Translations under genes and position numbers: made by a program | The notes under the pieces: generated by a model | What the model was told of the DNA's origin: nothing | What the model saw: the letters and a program-made list of their open reading frames with translations, nothing else | Databases searched by the model: none | Source of the DNA: CBFDBF01 sp050287965 | GTDB taxonomy: Bacteria; Pseudomonadota; Gammaproteobacteria; Chromatiales; Chromatiaceae | Direction: 5' to 3' | NCBI GenBank assembly: GCA_050287965.1 | Contig: JBNKCX010000012.1 | Coordinates: 1 to 64,000 of the forward strand | Length of the DNA stretch: 64,000 bases | Part shown: piece after piece, positions 51,714 through 60,155 of the stretch | Layout of the letters: the number at the start of each line of letters is the position of its first letter | Position numbering within the stretch: the stretch's first letter is position 1

Positions 51714-51788
51714 CAACTTCCAACTTCCAACTTCCAACTTCCAACTTCCAACTTCCAACTTCCAACTTCCAACTTCCAACTTCCAACT
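51714..51788. repeat. Heptanucleotide tandem array (caacttc)n
   Basis: Ten exact copies of caacttc plus a partial copy run from 51714 to 51788, ending at the last base pairs of the endA stop codon on the minus strand. The DNA just upstream (51635-51710) contains diverged versions of the same motif on the other strand (gaagttagtag). Exact copies suggest active slippage. Confidence 0.95.
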
Positions 51789-52452
51789 AAAACCTCAATC
51801 TTTCCACCGCGTCGGGATGATCGATAAAACGATTGCGCGTGCCCTGAAGCCGCTCGATCAGATCGTTGCGGCGGCGTTCCTCGGCATCCGGAGGATCTTC
51901 GCGGTGCCACTGTTTGAGCAGTTCCCCCTGGCGTTGGTAGATCTTTAACTGATACGCATCCTGCATATAAAACATGGCGCGGGCGATATCGCCGCGGACC
52001 TTACGTCGGGGCTCCACTTTCCTGCGTTTCTCATCCACCTCAAAATCGCAGGCGCCGAAGCGGCGTTGTTCGCCCAGCACCATGCCGTAGGCCATGGCGC
52101 TCCGCGCCTCGTTGATCTCCGCAAGCGCCGGGTAGAGGTTATGCAGATCGGCCTCGATGCGGTTGAAAAGAGGGCTGCTTCTGCGACACTGTTTACGGCT
52201 GCGGCAACGCAACTCCTTTATCACCCAACTCATGGGAAAGACATGCTCCACATTGATTGCCCGATCTTTACCGCCGCCGAACGGTTTGCCGCAGTATAAG
52301 GTTTCTCCCCCCTCGCTATATACCTCGGACCAGAACACCGGCAATGCCTCGAAGTAGTCGTTGAAGACGACCTGTTGGGCCGTTAAGGGAAAAGCGCTGC
52401 ATATCCCCGTTATCAGCAGCAGTGTGTTGAGCGAGAGATGTTTCCGCGGCAC
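51787..52452 (-). CDS. endA: Endonuclease I (periplasmic/extracellular DNase)
   Basis: The 221-residue protein has a signal peptide (about 1-25) and the endonuclease I fold. Catalytic His is in INVEHVFPMSW, with metal-binding Asn/Glu in DLHNLYPALAEINEARSAM and CDFEVDEKRRKVEP. Cys pairs (CRSRKQC) are typical. It degrades double-stranded DNA outside the cytoplasm. Its 3' end abuts the heptanucleotide array, so repeat-length change would alter only its 3' untranslated region. Confidence 0.93.
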   Translation of the reverse strand: MPRKHLSLNTLLLITGICSAFPLTAQQVVFNDYFEALPVFWSEVYSEGGETLYCGKPFGGGKDRAINVEHVFPMSWVIKELRCRSRKQCRRSSPLFNRIEADLHNLYPALAEINEARSAMAYGMVLGEQRRFGACDFEVDEKRRKVEPRRKVRGDIARAMFYMQDAYQLKIYQRQGELLKQWHREDPPDAEERRRNDLIERLQGTRNRFIDHPDAVERLRF

Positions 52453-52572
52453 GGGGAATTCCTTGGGTGGTCGGGCTGAAAAAAGTGTCGTTGTGTATTC
52501 CGATTTTAGCTCTTTGACCTGGTTTTTAGAAAAATGTTTGCTCGATTGCGAAAATGACGACTATAAAGATTA

Positions 52573-52631
52573 TGGGAGCCCCTGATTAAGTCACTGAAGA
52601 GCCGGGTATGTGATCAATTCAGAGGCTGCTG
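52573..52631 (+). repeat. 59-bp dispersed element, copy 2
   Basis: It aligns without gaps to the 21502-21560 copy with about 43 of 59 positions identical. The core ttaagtcactgaagagccgg is well kept, but the terminal inverted repeat has decayed. It lies 46 bases before the motA-like start. Confidence 0.7.
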
Positions 52632-52677
52632 AGGTCTATTCAGGAATCCCTGGCCTTTCACTGGACGATATCTCTAT

Positions 52678-53539
52678 GGCTGATACCAAAAGTATGAACT
52701 CCTCTACCGCCCTCGGCATCCTGACCGGGGTGCTCCTGATAACCTTGTCGGTGTACCTGTCGGCAGAAGAACCGGGCGTTTTCCTCAATTTCCCCGGTCT
52801 GCTGATTGTCGTGGGGGGGACCATTGCCGCCACCTCTATCAGCTACCCCATGCAGGAACTGCGCAAGGTATTCCGGAGTTTTCGGTTGATCTGGCAGCAT
52901 CGCGAACACCCGGTGGATGAGGAGATTGAGGAGATTGTCCGTGTTTCCATTCTCCTGGGGCGCGGAAAACTGGTGGAGATAGAAAACGATCTCTACAAGA
53001 TTTACAACCCGTTTCTCCGCACCGGCATTCAGCTGGTGATCGACCGCACCCCTCCGGAGGATATCGAGGCGATGCTGAAGTGGCGGATATTCAAGCTGAA
53101 GCGCAAGGAATTGGCAGAGGCGCAGGTATTCCGGTCCATGGCAACCTATGCCCCCGCATTCGGCATGGCCGGGACGTTGCTGGGGCTGGTGAATATGCTC
53201 TACGCCATGGGCGGCGCCGATTTCGAGATCATTGGGCGGAATCTGGGAATTGCGTTGACCACCACGCTCTACGGAATAGTACTTGCCAATCTGCTGCTGC
53301 GGCCCGCGGCCATCAAGCTGGAGCGACGGACAGAACAACGGATTATGTTGATGTACATGGTGCTGGAGGGAATCAGCATGCTGGGACAACACCGTAATCC
53401 CAGTTTTATCCGGGAGACACTGAAATCCTTCGTCGCTCAGTACGAAGACGAGATACACTCGCCTTCCCTGGCGGAGATTGAGGCGGAAGTGGCCAGGAAA
53501 GAGGCCGAGGGTGAGGCGGCGGCGGAGAGCAATGAATGA
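52678..53539 (+). CDS. MotA/TolQ-family proton-channel subunit
   Basis: The product has about 286 residues from the ATG at 52678, chosen because the first membrane helix begins at STALGILTGVLLITLSVYL; upstream in-frame codons run into the repeat. Four membrane helices are visible, with the MotA-type YAPAFGMAGTLLGLVNMLYAMGG and GIALTTTLYGIVLANLLL. A cytoplasmic loop lies between helices 2 and 3, and a Glu-rich tail ends the chain. It should form a stator with the next gene. No flagellar genes are near, so the driven machine is uncertain. The ribosome-binding site is weak. Confidence 0.88.
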
Positions 53540-54279
53540 ACCGGAGACGGCGCCATCTTCCGGGGCCGCCGGAGTGGGTTGAGGGTGAACCGCAGCCCCT
53601 GGATGACAGGGGTTGGCTTATCGTCTATCTGGATGTGTTTACCCTGATACTCAGCGTCTTTGTGATGCTCCTTTCCTATACCACCTTTGCCCCGGACAGG
53701 TATGAGCAATTGACCCATGCATTGTCGGAGGCGGTGGTGGATGAGTCGGCAAAACAGGTCGAGAAGGAAACGGAGACGGAAACGGAAACGGAAACGGAAG
53801 TGGGGATGGTTGATGTTCCGCTGGTGGAAGAGACGGAAACCCTGGAGAAGGCCTATCGCCAGGCCATCATCGACCAGGATCTGGAACAGTCAGTGGAGGT
53901 GAGTATTGAACCCGGACGAGTCAACTTGCAGATCCGCGATACTATCCTGTTCGCCGTCGGCAAGGCGAACCTGACCGTTACCGGTCAGGGGGTACTGCGA
54001 AAACTGGTGCCGCTGCTCAATTCACGGGCGCATGCCATATCGGTGGAAGGACACACCGATCCGGTGCCTATCAATAACCGGCGGTTTCCTTCAAACTGGG
54101 AGCTTTCCGCCCAACGGGCCACTACCGTCCTTCGTTATCTTGTCCGGGCCGGGGTTCCTGCCGACCGTCTCCGCGCCGTCGGTTATGCGGATACCCGGCC
54201 GTTGGCCGATAACGGCACCGCGGAGGGCAGGGCCAGAAACCGCCGGGTTGCCCTGGTGGTGCACCTGGAGGAGGAGTGA
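53536..54279 (+). CDS. MotB-like OmpA-domain stator protein
   Basis: The 247 residues overlap the motA-like gene by four bases (ATGA). One membrane helix (about 30-52) carries the proton-binding Asp in YLDVFTLILSVFVMLLSY. A low-complexity Glu/Thr stretch follows, from a hexanucleotide repeat (acggaa) at 53767-53797. The C-terminal OmpA peptidoglycan-binding domain (about 125-245) has VEGHTDPVPINNRRFPSNWELSAQRA. It anchors the ion channel to the cell wall. Confidence 0.9.
   Translation: MNRRRRHLPGPPEWVEGEPQPLDDRGWLIVYLDVFTLILSVFVMLLSYTTFAPDRYEQLTHALSEAVVDESAKQVEKETETETETETEVGMVDVPLVEETETLEKAYRQAIIDQDLEQSVEVSIEPGRVNLQIRDTILFAVGKANLTVTGQGVLRKLVPLLNSRAHAISVEGHTDPVPINNRRFPSNWELSAQRATTVLRYLVRAGVPADRLRAVGYADTRPLADNGTAEGRARNRRVALVVHLEEE
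53767..53797. repeat. Short acggaa hexanucleotide repeat inside the motB-like gene
   Basis: About five near-exact copies of (g)acggaa encode alternating Thr-Glu residues just after the membrane helix. As a multiple of three it can change length without shifting frame. Confidence 0.75.
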
Positions 54280-54373
54280 CCCGCCCTCGGATATTTAAAG
54301 AGGTGAGCTATTTTCGATACTTTGCGGGGATTGGCGTTCGCGGCTTGTGTTTCCAATTCACGCGCCATTCGGT

Positions 54374-54835
54374 TCAGAAAACGTTCTCCAGGATATCCAG
54401 GATCAGACCGGTGGCCTCCTCGATCAGCAGTACATCGTTGTCCACTATGACCCTTTTCTGGCCGGGCAGGCGCCCGGGAAGCAGTGAGTGAAGGTCATCC
54501 GGCAGGTCCCTTTTCTCCAGGCCCGGCGGGAGGTGTCCATTGCGCTGCAGCTGCTTGGCAAGACCCGGAGGAAGGGTATCCCGCTTGGCCAGTCCGGGAG
54601 GGAGGCCCTTTTCCTGTTTGTGTCCTTTCTTGCCCTTCGAATCGTCCGCCTTATTTTTCTCGTCGATCTCTTTGTCGAAGCGGTCGCGGTAATAGCGTTC
54701 TATGGTCTGTTTCTCAAGCTCGGTAAAGAGTCGGTCGACGATCTTCTCCTCTTTCGGCGCAGGAGGGTCCGCCGGAAGGATTTGAGAGATTAATGTCAGG
54801 CCGAGGACGAGGCAGAACCGGAAAGCGTGCTTCAT
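54374..54835 (-). CDS. CigR-like secreted protein with LPPGLAK repeats
   Basis: The 153 residues have a signal peptide (about 1-22), a charged helical segment (LEKQTIERYYRDRFDKEIDEKN) and three to four LPPGLAK/LPPGLEK motifs (about 78-110). The conserved end is LPGRLPGQKRVIVDNDVLLIEEATGLILDIL. This layout matches the CigR/RcnB-like periplasmic family as I know it; function is not established. It converges with the motB-like gene. Confidence 0.75.
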   Translation of the reverse strand: MKHAFRFCLVLGLTLISQILPADPPAPKEEKIVDRLFTELEKQTIERYYRDRFDKEIDEKNKADDSKGKKGHKQEKGLPPGLAKRDTLPPGLAKQLQRNGHLPPGLEKRDLPDDLHSLLPGRLPGQKRVIVDNDVLLIEEATGLILDILENVF

Positions 54836-55000
54836 GGGGTAACTCCTTTGAAATATGTAACTCCTAAGAGTTTAGCCGCTACGCGGGAGATCGGGATAAA
54901 ACAGGTGGGGGTGCGCGTTTCCGGCCGGCATCTTAACGGCAAAGCCTGCAAAGAACGCAAAAGGGTTGATCGTGATCCCCTTCGGCCTACTATGCGGCTA

Positions 55001-55981
55001 TCAACTCGAAAGCCCCGCCGTCTCCCGAATGGTCGTCAGATTGATCGCCGGCAGGTACTCCGGCTTGGGATCGGCACGGCGGGTGAATTTCTTGATGATG
55101 CTCTCCAGGTTGGGCCGTTTCTCCGCCGGTCCCTCACCGCTGCCGATACCGCCGCCGAACTCCACGAAATGGGTGACGCCTTCATCCAGGGCGCACTGCA
55201 GACACCCGACCCAATTGACCGGGTGGAAGAGCTGAAAAAAGAGTCTGGAGCAAATACTGTCGGCATCCGGTTCATGAAAGCTGCCGGTATAGTTGGAGGC
55301 CACCTTGATCCGGGGTGGGGCAAACTCCACCCGATTCAGCTCCTCCCGGAACAGGCGGGCGGCGGTTACCATGTAATAGGTATGGAACGCCCCCTCGGTC
55401 TTGAGGCGTACCGCCTTTTTTTTCGGAAACATCTCCTCCATTTCCGATGCCAGCGCATCCAGATCGGGGCCGGCGCCGCCCACCACGGTCTGATCCGGCA
55501 GGTTCAGCCCGGCGATGCCGCAGTAGTGTTTGTCCGCCAGCGGCTGAGCGCTTTCCAGTTCGATGGTGAGGGCCATCATTTCCCCTTCGCCGTGTTCACT
55601 CATCAGCTCACCGCGTTTGGCCACCAGCCGCAGGCCGTCCTGAAAGCTGAGTGAGCCGGCTGCAACCAGGGCGGAGTATTCGCCCAGAGAATGCCCCGCC
55701 GCCGCGATCGGTTGCAGCGGGTCCTGTGCCAGTTCCCCATAGAGGGTGAGGCAGGCGATGTGGTGAGTCAGTAATACCGGCTGGGTGAAGCGGGTAAGGT
55801 TGATCTGCCCCTCCGGGTCCTGGAAAGAGAGCTTCGCCATGTCCAGGCCCAGCACGTCGCTCGCCTCTTCATAGACGCGGCGGACGGACTCGAACTCCCC
55901 GTGCAGATCGCTGCCGATACCGGGGTATTGAGAACCTTGGCCGGGAAATATGAAGACGGGGCACGGTTCGTTACTGGGCAT
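55001..55981 (-). CDS. FabD-like acyltransferase (malonyl-CoA:ACP transacylase family), standalone
   Basis: This 326-residue protein has FIFPGQGSQYPGIG at the N-terminus, the nucleophile elbow GHSLGEYSALVAAG with Ser98, and catalytic His in EGAFHTYYM. The end VNWVGCLQCALDEGVTHFVEFGGG is also of the family. Length is slightly above FabD. It is not in a fatty-acid operon, so it may be a paralog serving another acyl carrier pathway; no such pathway is in the window. Confidence 0.88.
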   Translation of the reverse strand: MPSNEPCPVFIFPGQGSQYPGIGSDLHGEFESVRRVYEEASDVLGLDMAKLSFQDPEGQINLTRFTQPVLLTHHIACLTLYGELAQDPLQPIAAAGHSLGEYSALVAAGSLSFQDGLRLVAKRGELMSEHGEGEMMALTIELESAQPLADKHYCGIAGLNLPDQTVVGGAGPDLDALASEMEEMFPKKKAVRLKTEGAFHTYYMVTAARLFREELNRVEFAPPRIKVASNYTGSFHEPDADSICSRLFFQLFHPVNWVGCLQCALDEGVTHFVEFGGGIGSGEGPAEKRPNLESIIKKFTRRADPKPEYLPAINLTTIRETAGLSS

Positions 55982-56247
55982 GATGTTCTCTCCAAATAGG
56001 TATGCGCATGGGCCTGGGCTGGTGCGGGAGAATAGACATATTCGGCGTTCAGGGCAAGGGAGCGGCCGTTTATCCCTTGGAGGGAAGATTCTCCCGGCTA
56101 GTTGATAGGCTTCACTACCAATTTCCGGCGTGAGATGTTAGAAAGATGTCAGGACCTGTTAACGGGTCCTGGCTGGAAGTCGGAGGCAGGTGATAGGTGT
56201 GTGGTGTTACTATCCCGCCTTATCGTTAAGATTTAAGGAGTGAAAGC

Positions 56248-56469
56248 ATGTCCTCCAAATTAATGGTGTTACCCAGCAAGGAATTTGGTCAGATCAGGCT
56301 GGTGCAGATCCCGGATGATGTGGCCGAGCAGGAAGCCTTTCAGCACGCGACCGGGATTATCGCCGGGGTGGAAGAGAAACCCGGTTACGGCATGGAGGAC
56401 ATCGAGGATGCCCTGGAGGATCACGGATTTCGACTGGTGGAGCATCTTCTGGGTCCGGAGATAGACTGA
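56248..56469 (+). CDS. Small conserved cytoplasmic protein
   Basis: This 73-residue acidic protein (MSSKLMVLPSKEFGQIRLVQ...) has an excellent TAAGGAG ribosome-binding site and no signal or membrane segment. The body is EAFQHATGIIAGVEEKPGYGMEDIEDALEDHGFRLVEHLLGP. I do not recognise a named family. The good start and codon use support a real gene. Confidence 0.7.
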   Translation: MSSKLMVLPSKEFGQIRLVQIPDDVAEQEAFQHATGIIAGVEEKPGYGMEDIEDALEDHGFRLVEHLLGPEID

Positions 56470-56559
56470 GTCGCCGGAGCCCGGATTCCGCGAAGAACCG
56501 TTCGCTCAAATACCCGCGCACCCCGAGCGGTGGCGCGGTGCATCATGGGGTCAGGTGCG

Positions 56560-57867
56560 TTACCTGCTGCTCCCGCCGTAGCCTTTTTTCTCCAACCGTT
56601 CCCTGACCAGGGTGACATGCAGCCGCAGATCATACAATTCCTCTGCGAACGAGAGCGGCACATGTATCTCCGATATCCCCCGCTCGATCTGATCGAGTTC
56701 CACCAGTAACTGGTTGCCGTTGTCTCTGGCCGCGCTATCCAGGTAGACCTGCCGGTCGATCTCAAGCAGTTCCCGGTACCAGCGGTAGATACGGGAACGC
56801 ATGCGCCAGCGGTAGATCGGGGGCATGATCTTGAACAGAGGCAAAAGCAGCGCGATCAACGGCAATAACATCACCTTCAGCCGGTCCACCAGGGTGGCCG
56901 CCCAGAACGGGAGATAACGTTGCAACAGCGGGGGGCCGTAGTCGTAGAAACGGCGTGCCTCCTTGCCCAGGGGGAAATCGAGATAGTCGGCATTGGGGAA
57001 TTGTCCGCTCCGCTCGAACCAGCCGCCGTTCCCATGCACCTCTTTCGCCGCCTGCAGCAGCAGATCGATCAGTGCCGGGTGTAGATCCTCGCGTATTACC
57101 AGGTTGGCGCTGGCGGCCAGCAACACCGTCTGCTCCGCGGGAAGGTTGCGACGGAAATTGATTACCCCCTCGGGAAGAACGACCCGGGACAGGTAGCGGT
57201 GGATGCGGGTGTAGGCATCCGCCCGCTCGAAACTCATCAGGCTGATATCGTCGTGTTCCAGCAGGGCCCGTATCAGCGGCGACCGGGGAGAGGCGACGAA
57301 GAAAGCGGCGTCCGCCCTGTTCCCGATAAGGGCGTCGGCGGCGGTCTGTCCCCCGAGGGCCTGGAGATCAGAGGTGCTGTCGTCGATGGAGTTATCCGCG
57401 AGCAGTTGCAGCGCCAGAGCGCGGGTACCACTCCCTTCCCTTCCCACCGCGATGCGCTTCCCCTGCAGCTGAGAGATCCGCGAAAGCGGAAGATCACGGC
57501 GGTGGAAGAGCCAGATCGGTTCGAAGAAAAGGCTGCCCAGAGAGCGGAGTTTACCGGACCTGGCGAGACTGCCGGTGCCGCCCTGGACGAAGGCCGCATC
57601 CACCTCCCCCGCCTCAAGACGCTGGATATTCTCTATCGACCCCGCGCTTTCACGGACTTCGAGTTGTATCCGCTCTTGGGAGAAGATCTCCTGATAGCGC
57701 TGGCCGAACAGATAGTAGGCCCCGTCTTCTCCGCCGGTGGAGATCACGAGTTGGTTGGGCGGCGCCGGATCGACGAACTGATAGGCCAGAAGGAAGCCGA
57801 GCAGTGCGACCAGAACCGCCGGACCGAAAATGCCGATATGTTCCCGAAACGGTCGATGGCGGTGCAT
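56560..57867 (-). CDS. TAXI-family TRAP-type solute-binding protein, membrane-anchored
   Basis: The 435 residues begin with a membrane anchor (about 10-30) and the TAXI signature LVISTGGEDGAYYLFGQRY. The family fold runs to about residue 320 (GSGTRALALQLLADNSI, ADAAFFVASPRSPLI). Then, unusually, a second hydrophobic segment (about 330-355, DRLKVMLLPLIALLLPLFK) is followed by a cytoplasmic Arg/Glu-rich tail of about 80 residues. No TRAP permease gene is adjacent, so it may act as a sensor or bind an unlinked transporter (inference). Confidence 0.85.
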   Translation of the reverse strand: MHRHRPFREHIGIFGPAVLVALLGFLLAYQFVDPAPPNQLVISTGGEDGAYYLFGQRYQEIFSQERIQLEVRESAGSIENIQRLEAGEVDAAFVQGGTGSLARSGKLRSLGSLFFEPIWLFHRRDLPLSRISQLQGKRIAVGREGSGTRALALQLLADNSIDDSTSDLQALGGQTAADALIGNRADAAFFVASPRSPLIRALLEHDDISLMSFERADAYTRIHRYLSRVVLPEGVINFRRNLPAEQTVLLAASANLVIREDLHPALIDLLLQAAKEVHGNGGWFERSGQFPNADYLDFPLGKEARRFYDYGPPLLQRYLPFWAATLVDRLKVMLLPLIALLLPLFKIMPPIYRWRMRSRIYRWYRELLEIDRQVYLDSAARDNGNQLLVELDQIERGISEIHVPLSFAEELYDLRLHVTLVRERLEKKGYGGSSR

Positions 57868-58003
57868 GGTGTCAAGAGATCCTCGGCCGAACCTTAATGA
57901 TAATAACTATAGTGCCAAGGCGGGCAGGAAGGAATCGGGAAAAGGTGTTTCGTCCGGAACGGCGGCGTCGCCGTCCCGGACTTCAGCCCCGGAGAAAGGG
58001 GGC

Positions 58004-58567
58004 TTACAGCGCTTTTCTGAAGGTGAAGGCGCCGCGGATATCCCCTTCCTTGAATCCCCGTGCCTTGTCTTCGGGATAGAGTGAATCCAGTTTCTCCGCC
58101 ACATCCGCATCAATCCCATCGCCGTGACACTTGAGGCAGGGTTTCCCTGTGGGGATGGCCTTCATATAGCGGAAGTAGCGCTTGCCATCCTGTTCCACAA
58201 TCTCCGACAGTTCTATCTTAGTGATATCTTCGCCGGCCCCTTTGCGGGTTTCGAACGACTGAAGAACCTCCTGCTCCCAGGCGTCCGGGGCATTATCCCG
58301 GTTGCGGAGTTTGAGGCTGGTGCGAGCCAGGTCCCAGCCGAACTGCTGCGATTTCTGCCCGGCAATCTCCGGGGCTTTGAGATTACAGGTGCCGATGGCC
58401 TCAATGGGTCCGCCGGCCTCCATTGCGGTTTTCAGTTCGCCTTTCAATGATCCCATGAATTCTTTGACCAGGCCTCTGGCCTCCTGGGTATATTGGGTAA
58501 CCTCGTCGGCAAATACCTGGCCCGGGAGTGTCGCGCAAAGCAGGGATGTCAGTAGGATTTTCTTCAT
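58004..58567 (-). CDS. Periplasmic Tll0287-like (DUF3365) c-type heme protein
   Basis: The 187 residues have a signal peptide (about 1-20) and a Tll0287-like fold with one heme motif CLKCH (Cys144, Cys147, His148). Related domain-family sequence is TCNLKAPEIAGQ and KAIPTGKPCLKCHGDG, and the end is DIRGAFTFRKAL. The same domain type forms the periplasmic part of the diguanylate cyclase at 31477-33339. It probably senses redox or binds a gas; this is inferred from the family. Confidence 0.9.
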   Translation of the reverse strand: MKKILLTSLLCATLPGQVFADEVTQYTQEARGLVKEFMGSLKGELKTAMEAGGPIEAIGTCNLKAPEIAGQKSQQFGWDLARTSLKLRNRDNAPDAWEQEVLQSFETRKGAGEDITKIELSEIVEQDGKRYFRYMKAIPTGKPCLKCHGDGIDADVAEKLDSLYPEDKARGFKEGDIRGAFTFRKAL

Positions 58568-58773
58568 GATAAGGGTTCCTTTTCTCCTAATGTCTGAAAG
58601 GGACCGGAAGCGGATTCCCAGGCCCGGTCGAAACCTAACACACTCTATGGGCCGCGGTCAGTATTCCGAGGGGATCCTGTTGTACCGGATTTTTCGAAGG
58701 TTTATTTTCGTCACATTTCCGGCTGTACTTGGGGTCAAACCGGTAGGGAATACAGGAAAGGAGGAGCGCAACC

Positions 58774-59415
58774 GTGACCCTGCTCGATAAAAAGATTCAT
58801 TTGCCTTCGCCGGAAACCGCGTTGCCGGGCCGGTCGGAACCTCTGGCGGTGCCGGAACGCCATTTCGTCAATGGTAACCCCCTGCAGTCGCCCTTCCCGC
58901 AAGGGATGGAACAGGCCATGTTCGGGCTCGGCTGCTTCTGGGGGGCTGAGCGCCGCTTCTGGCAGTTGCCCGGAGTCTACGTGACGGCGGTGGGCTATGC
59001 CGGCGGCTATACCCCCAATCCCACTTACGAAGAAGTGTGCAGCGGCATGACCGGCCATGCGGAGGTGGTGTGGCTGGTGTTCGATCCGGCACAGATCTCT
59101 TACGAGAGTCTGCTGCGCTGTTTCTGGGAGTCCCACGATCCCACCCAGGGTATGCGCCAGGGAAACGACCGGGGGACCCAGTACCGCTCAGGTATCTACA
59201 CCTATACCCGGGAACAGCACACCCTTGCGGAAGCGAGCAGGGGGCGCTACCAACAGGCGTTGTCGGAAAAAGGAAAGGGCGGGATCACCACCGAGATCCG
59301 CCGTGCACCGCCCTTCTACTACGCCGAGGCATACCATCAGCAGTACCTGGCAAAAAACCCCTCGGGTTACTGTGGTCTGGGCGGGACCGGGGTGTCCTGT
59401 CCCGAGCCTCTCTGA
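58774..59415 (+). CDS. msrA: Peptide methionine sulfoxide reductase MsrA
   Basis: The 213 residues start at GTG with GGAGGAG eight bases upstream. The catalytic Cys54 is in FGLGCFWGAER. GYAGGYTPNPTYEEVCSGMTGHAE, FWESHDP and the C-terminal resolving Cys in GYCGLGGTGVSC are family marks. It reduces Met-S-sulfoxide in proteins, using thioredoxin. An N-terminal extension of about 45 residues is typical of the E. coli-like subgroup. Confidence 0.96.
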   Translation: MTLLDKKIHLPSPETALPGRSEPLAVPERHFVNGNPLQSPFPQGMEQAMFGLGCFWGAERRFWQLPGVYVTAVGYAGGYTPNPTYEEVCSGMTGHAEVVWLVFDPAQISYESLLRCFWESHDPTQGMRQGNDRGTQYRSGIYTYTREQHTLAEASRGRYQQALSEKGKGGITTEIRRAPPFYYAEAYHQQYLAKNPSGYCGLGGTGVSCPEPL

Positions 59416-59434
59416 TGTACGAGCGGTCTGTTCC

Positions 59435-60121
59435 CTAGGGGGTCATCTCTATGGTGCCGCTGATGTGCACCTGCAGTTGCTGGGTTCCGGCCTCCAGGGC
59501 GGGTGCGGGAGCCGCCGCCTGTTCCATTACCATGGCTCGCATCAGCTGGGGTCTGGGCGAAATACCCGAGGTGTTGACCTGCATGTGGACCAGCCGATAA
59601 CCGCTACGACCCATCTCCCGGGACACCAGCTGCGACCGCAGTTTAAAGGCGGCGATGCCCTCCGCGATCAACTGATTCTCTACCGTACCGCGCTGTTCCG
59701 GAGAGACGGTGTAGGAGATGTTGCCGATCGCAAGGTTCTTCTGAAGTTTTCCGACCAGGTCACTTAGTACCGCCGACTCTTTGCTCTCCAGTCGGATGGA
59801 CTGGCGAATGCGCCAGCCCTCAAGGGCCTGCTTTCGGTAGACCGGCGTGGTGTTGTATTCGAGGGTCTGGACCTTGACGGCGGATACGGCTTTCGCCTGT
59901 TCGATGGCGTCGCTTATCAGTCCATTAACTTCCGTCGCCAGTTGGGAGGTGTCGTTACCTTCCCGCTGGGCATACATGACGATGACCAGGGTATCGTTTT
60001 CCACCTCGCGACCGGCGGTGACAGAAAGATCCGCCCGGTCGTAGGTCTGAGACTGTTCGGCGGCAACGGCCGTGAGGCTTAGCAGCAACAGCAGCGGTGC
60101 CGTGATCCATGAACTGCGCAT
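59435..60121 (-). CDS. SIMPL-domain (DUF541) periplasmic protein
   Basis: The 228 residues have a signal peptide (about 1-21) and a SIMPL domain (about 28-225) with VTAGREVENDTLVIVMYAQ, VQTLEYNTTPVYR and YTVSPEQRGTVENQLIAEGI. The family includes E. coli YggE, linked to oxidative stress tolerance. Function is not defined. It converges with msrA. Confidence 0.85.
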   Translation of the reverse strand: MRSSWITAPLLLLLSLTAVAAEQSQTYDRADLSVTAGREVENDTLVIVMYAQREGNDTSQLATEVNGLISDAIEQAKAVSAVKVQTLEYNTTPVYRKQALEGWRIRQSIRLESKESAVLSDLVGKLQKNLAIGNISYTVSPEQRGTVENQLIAEGIAAFKLRSQLVSREMGRSGYRLVHMQVNTSGISPRPQLMRAMVMEQAAAPAPALEAGTQQLQVHISGTIEMTP

Positions 60122-60155
60122 AATGAGATCTCCCTATGGTCTGACAGACTCCAGT

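Noticed and set aside
51714..51788. Tandem array considered as CRISPR
   Set aside because: Units are seven bases with no spacers and no cas genes nearby.
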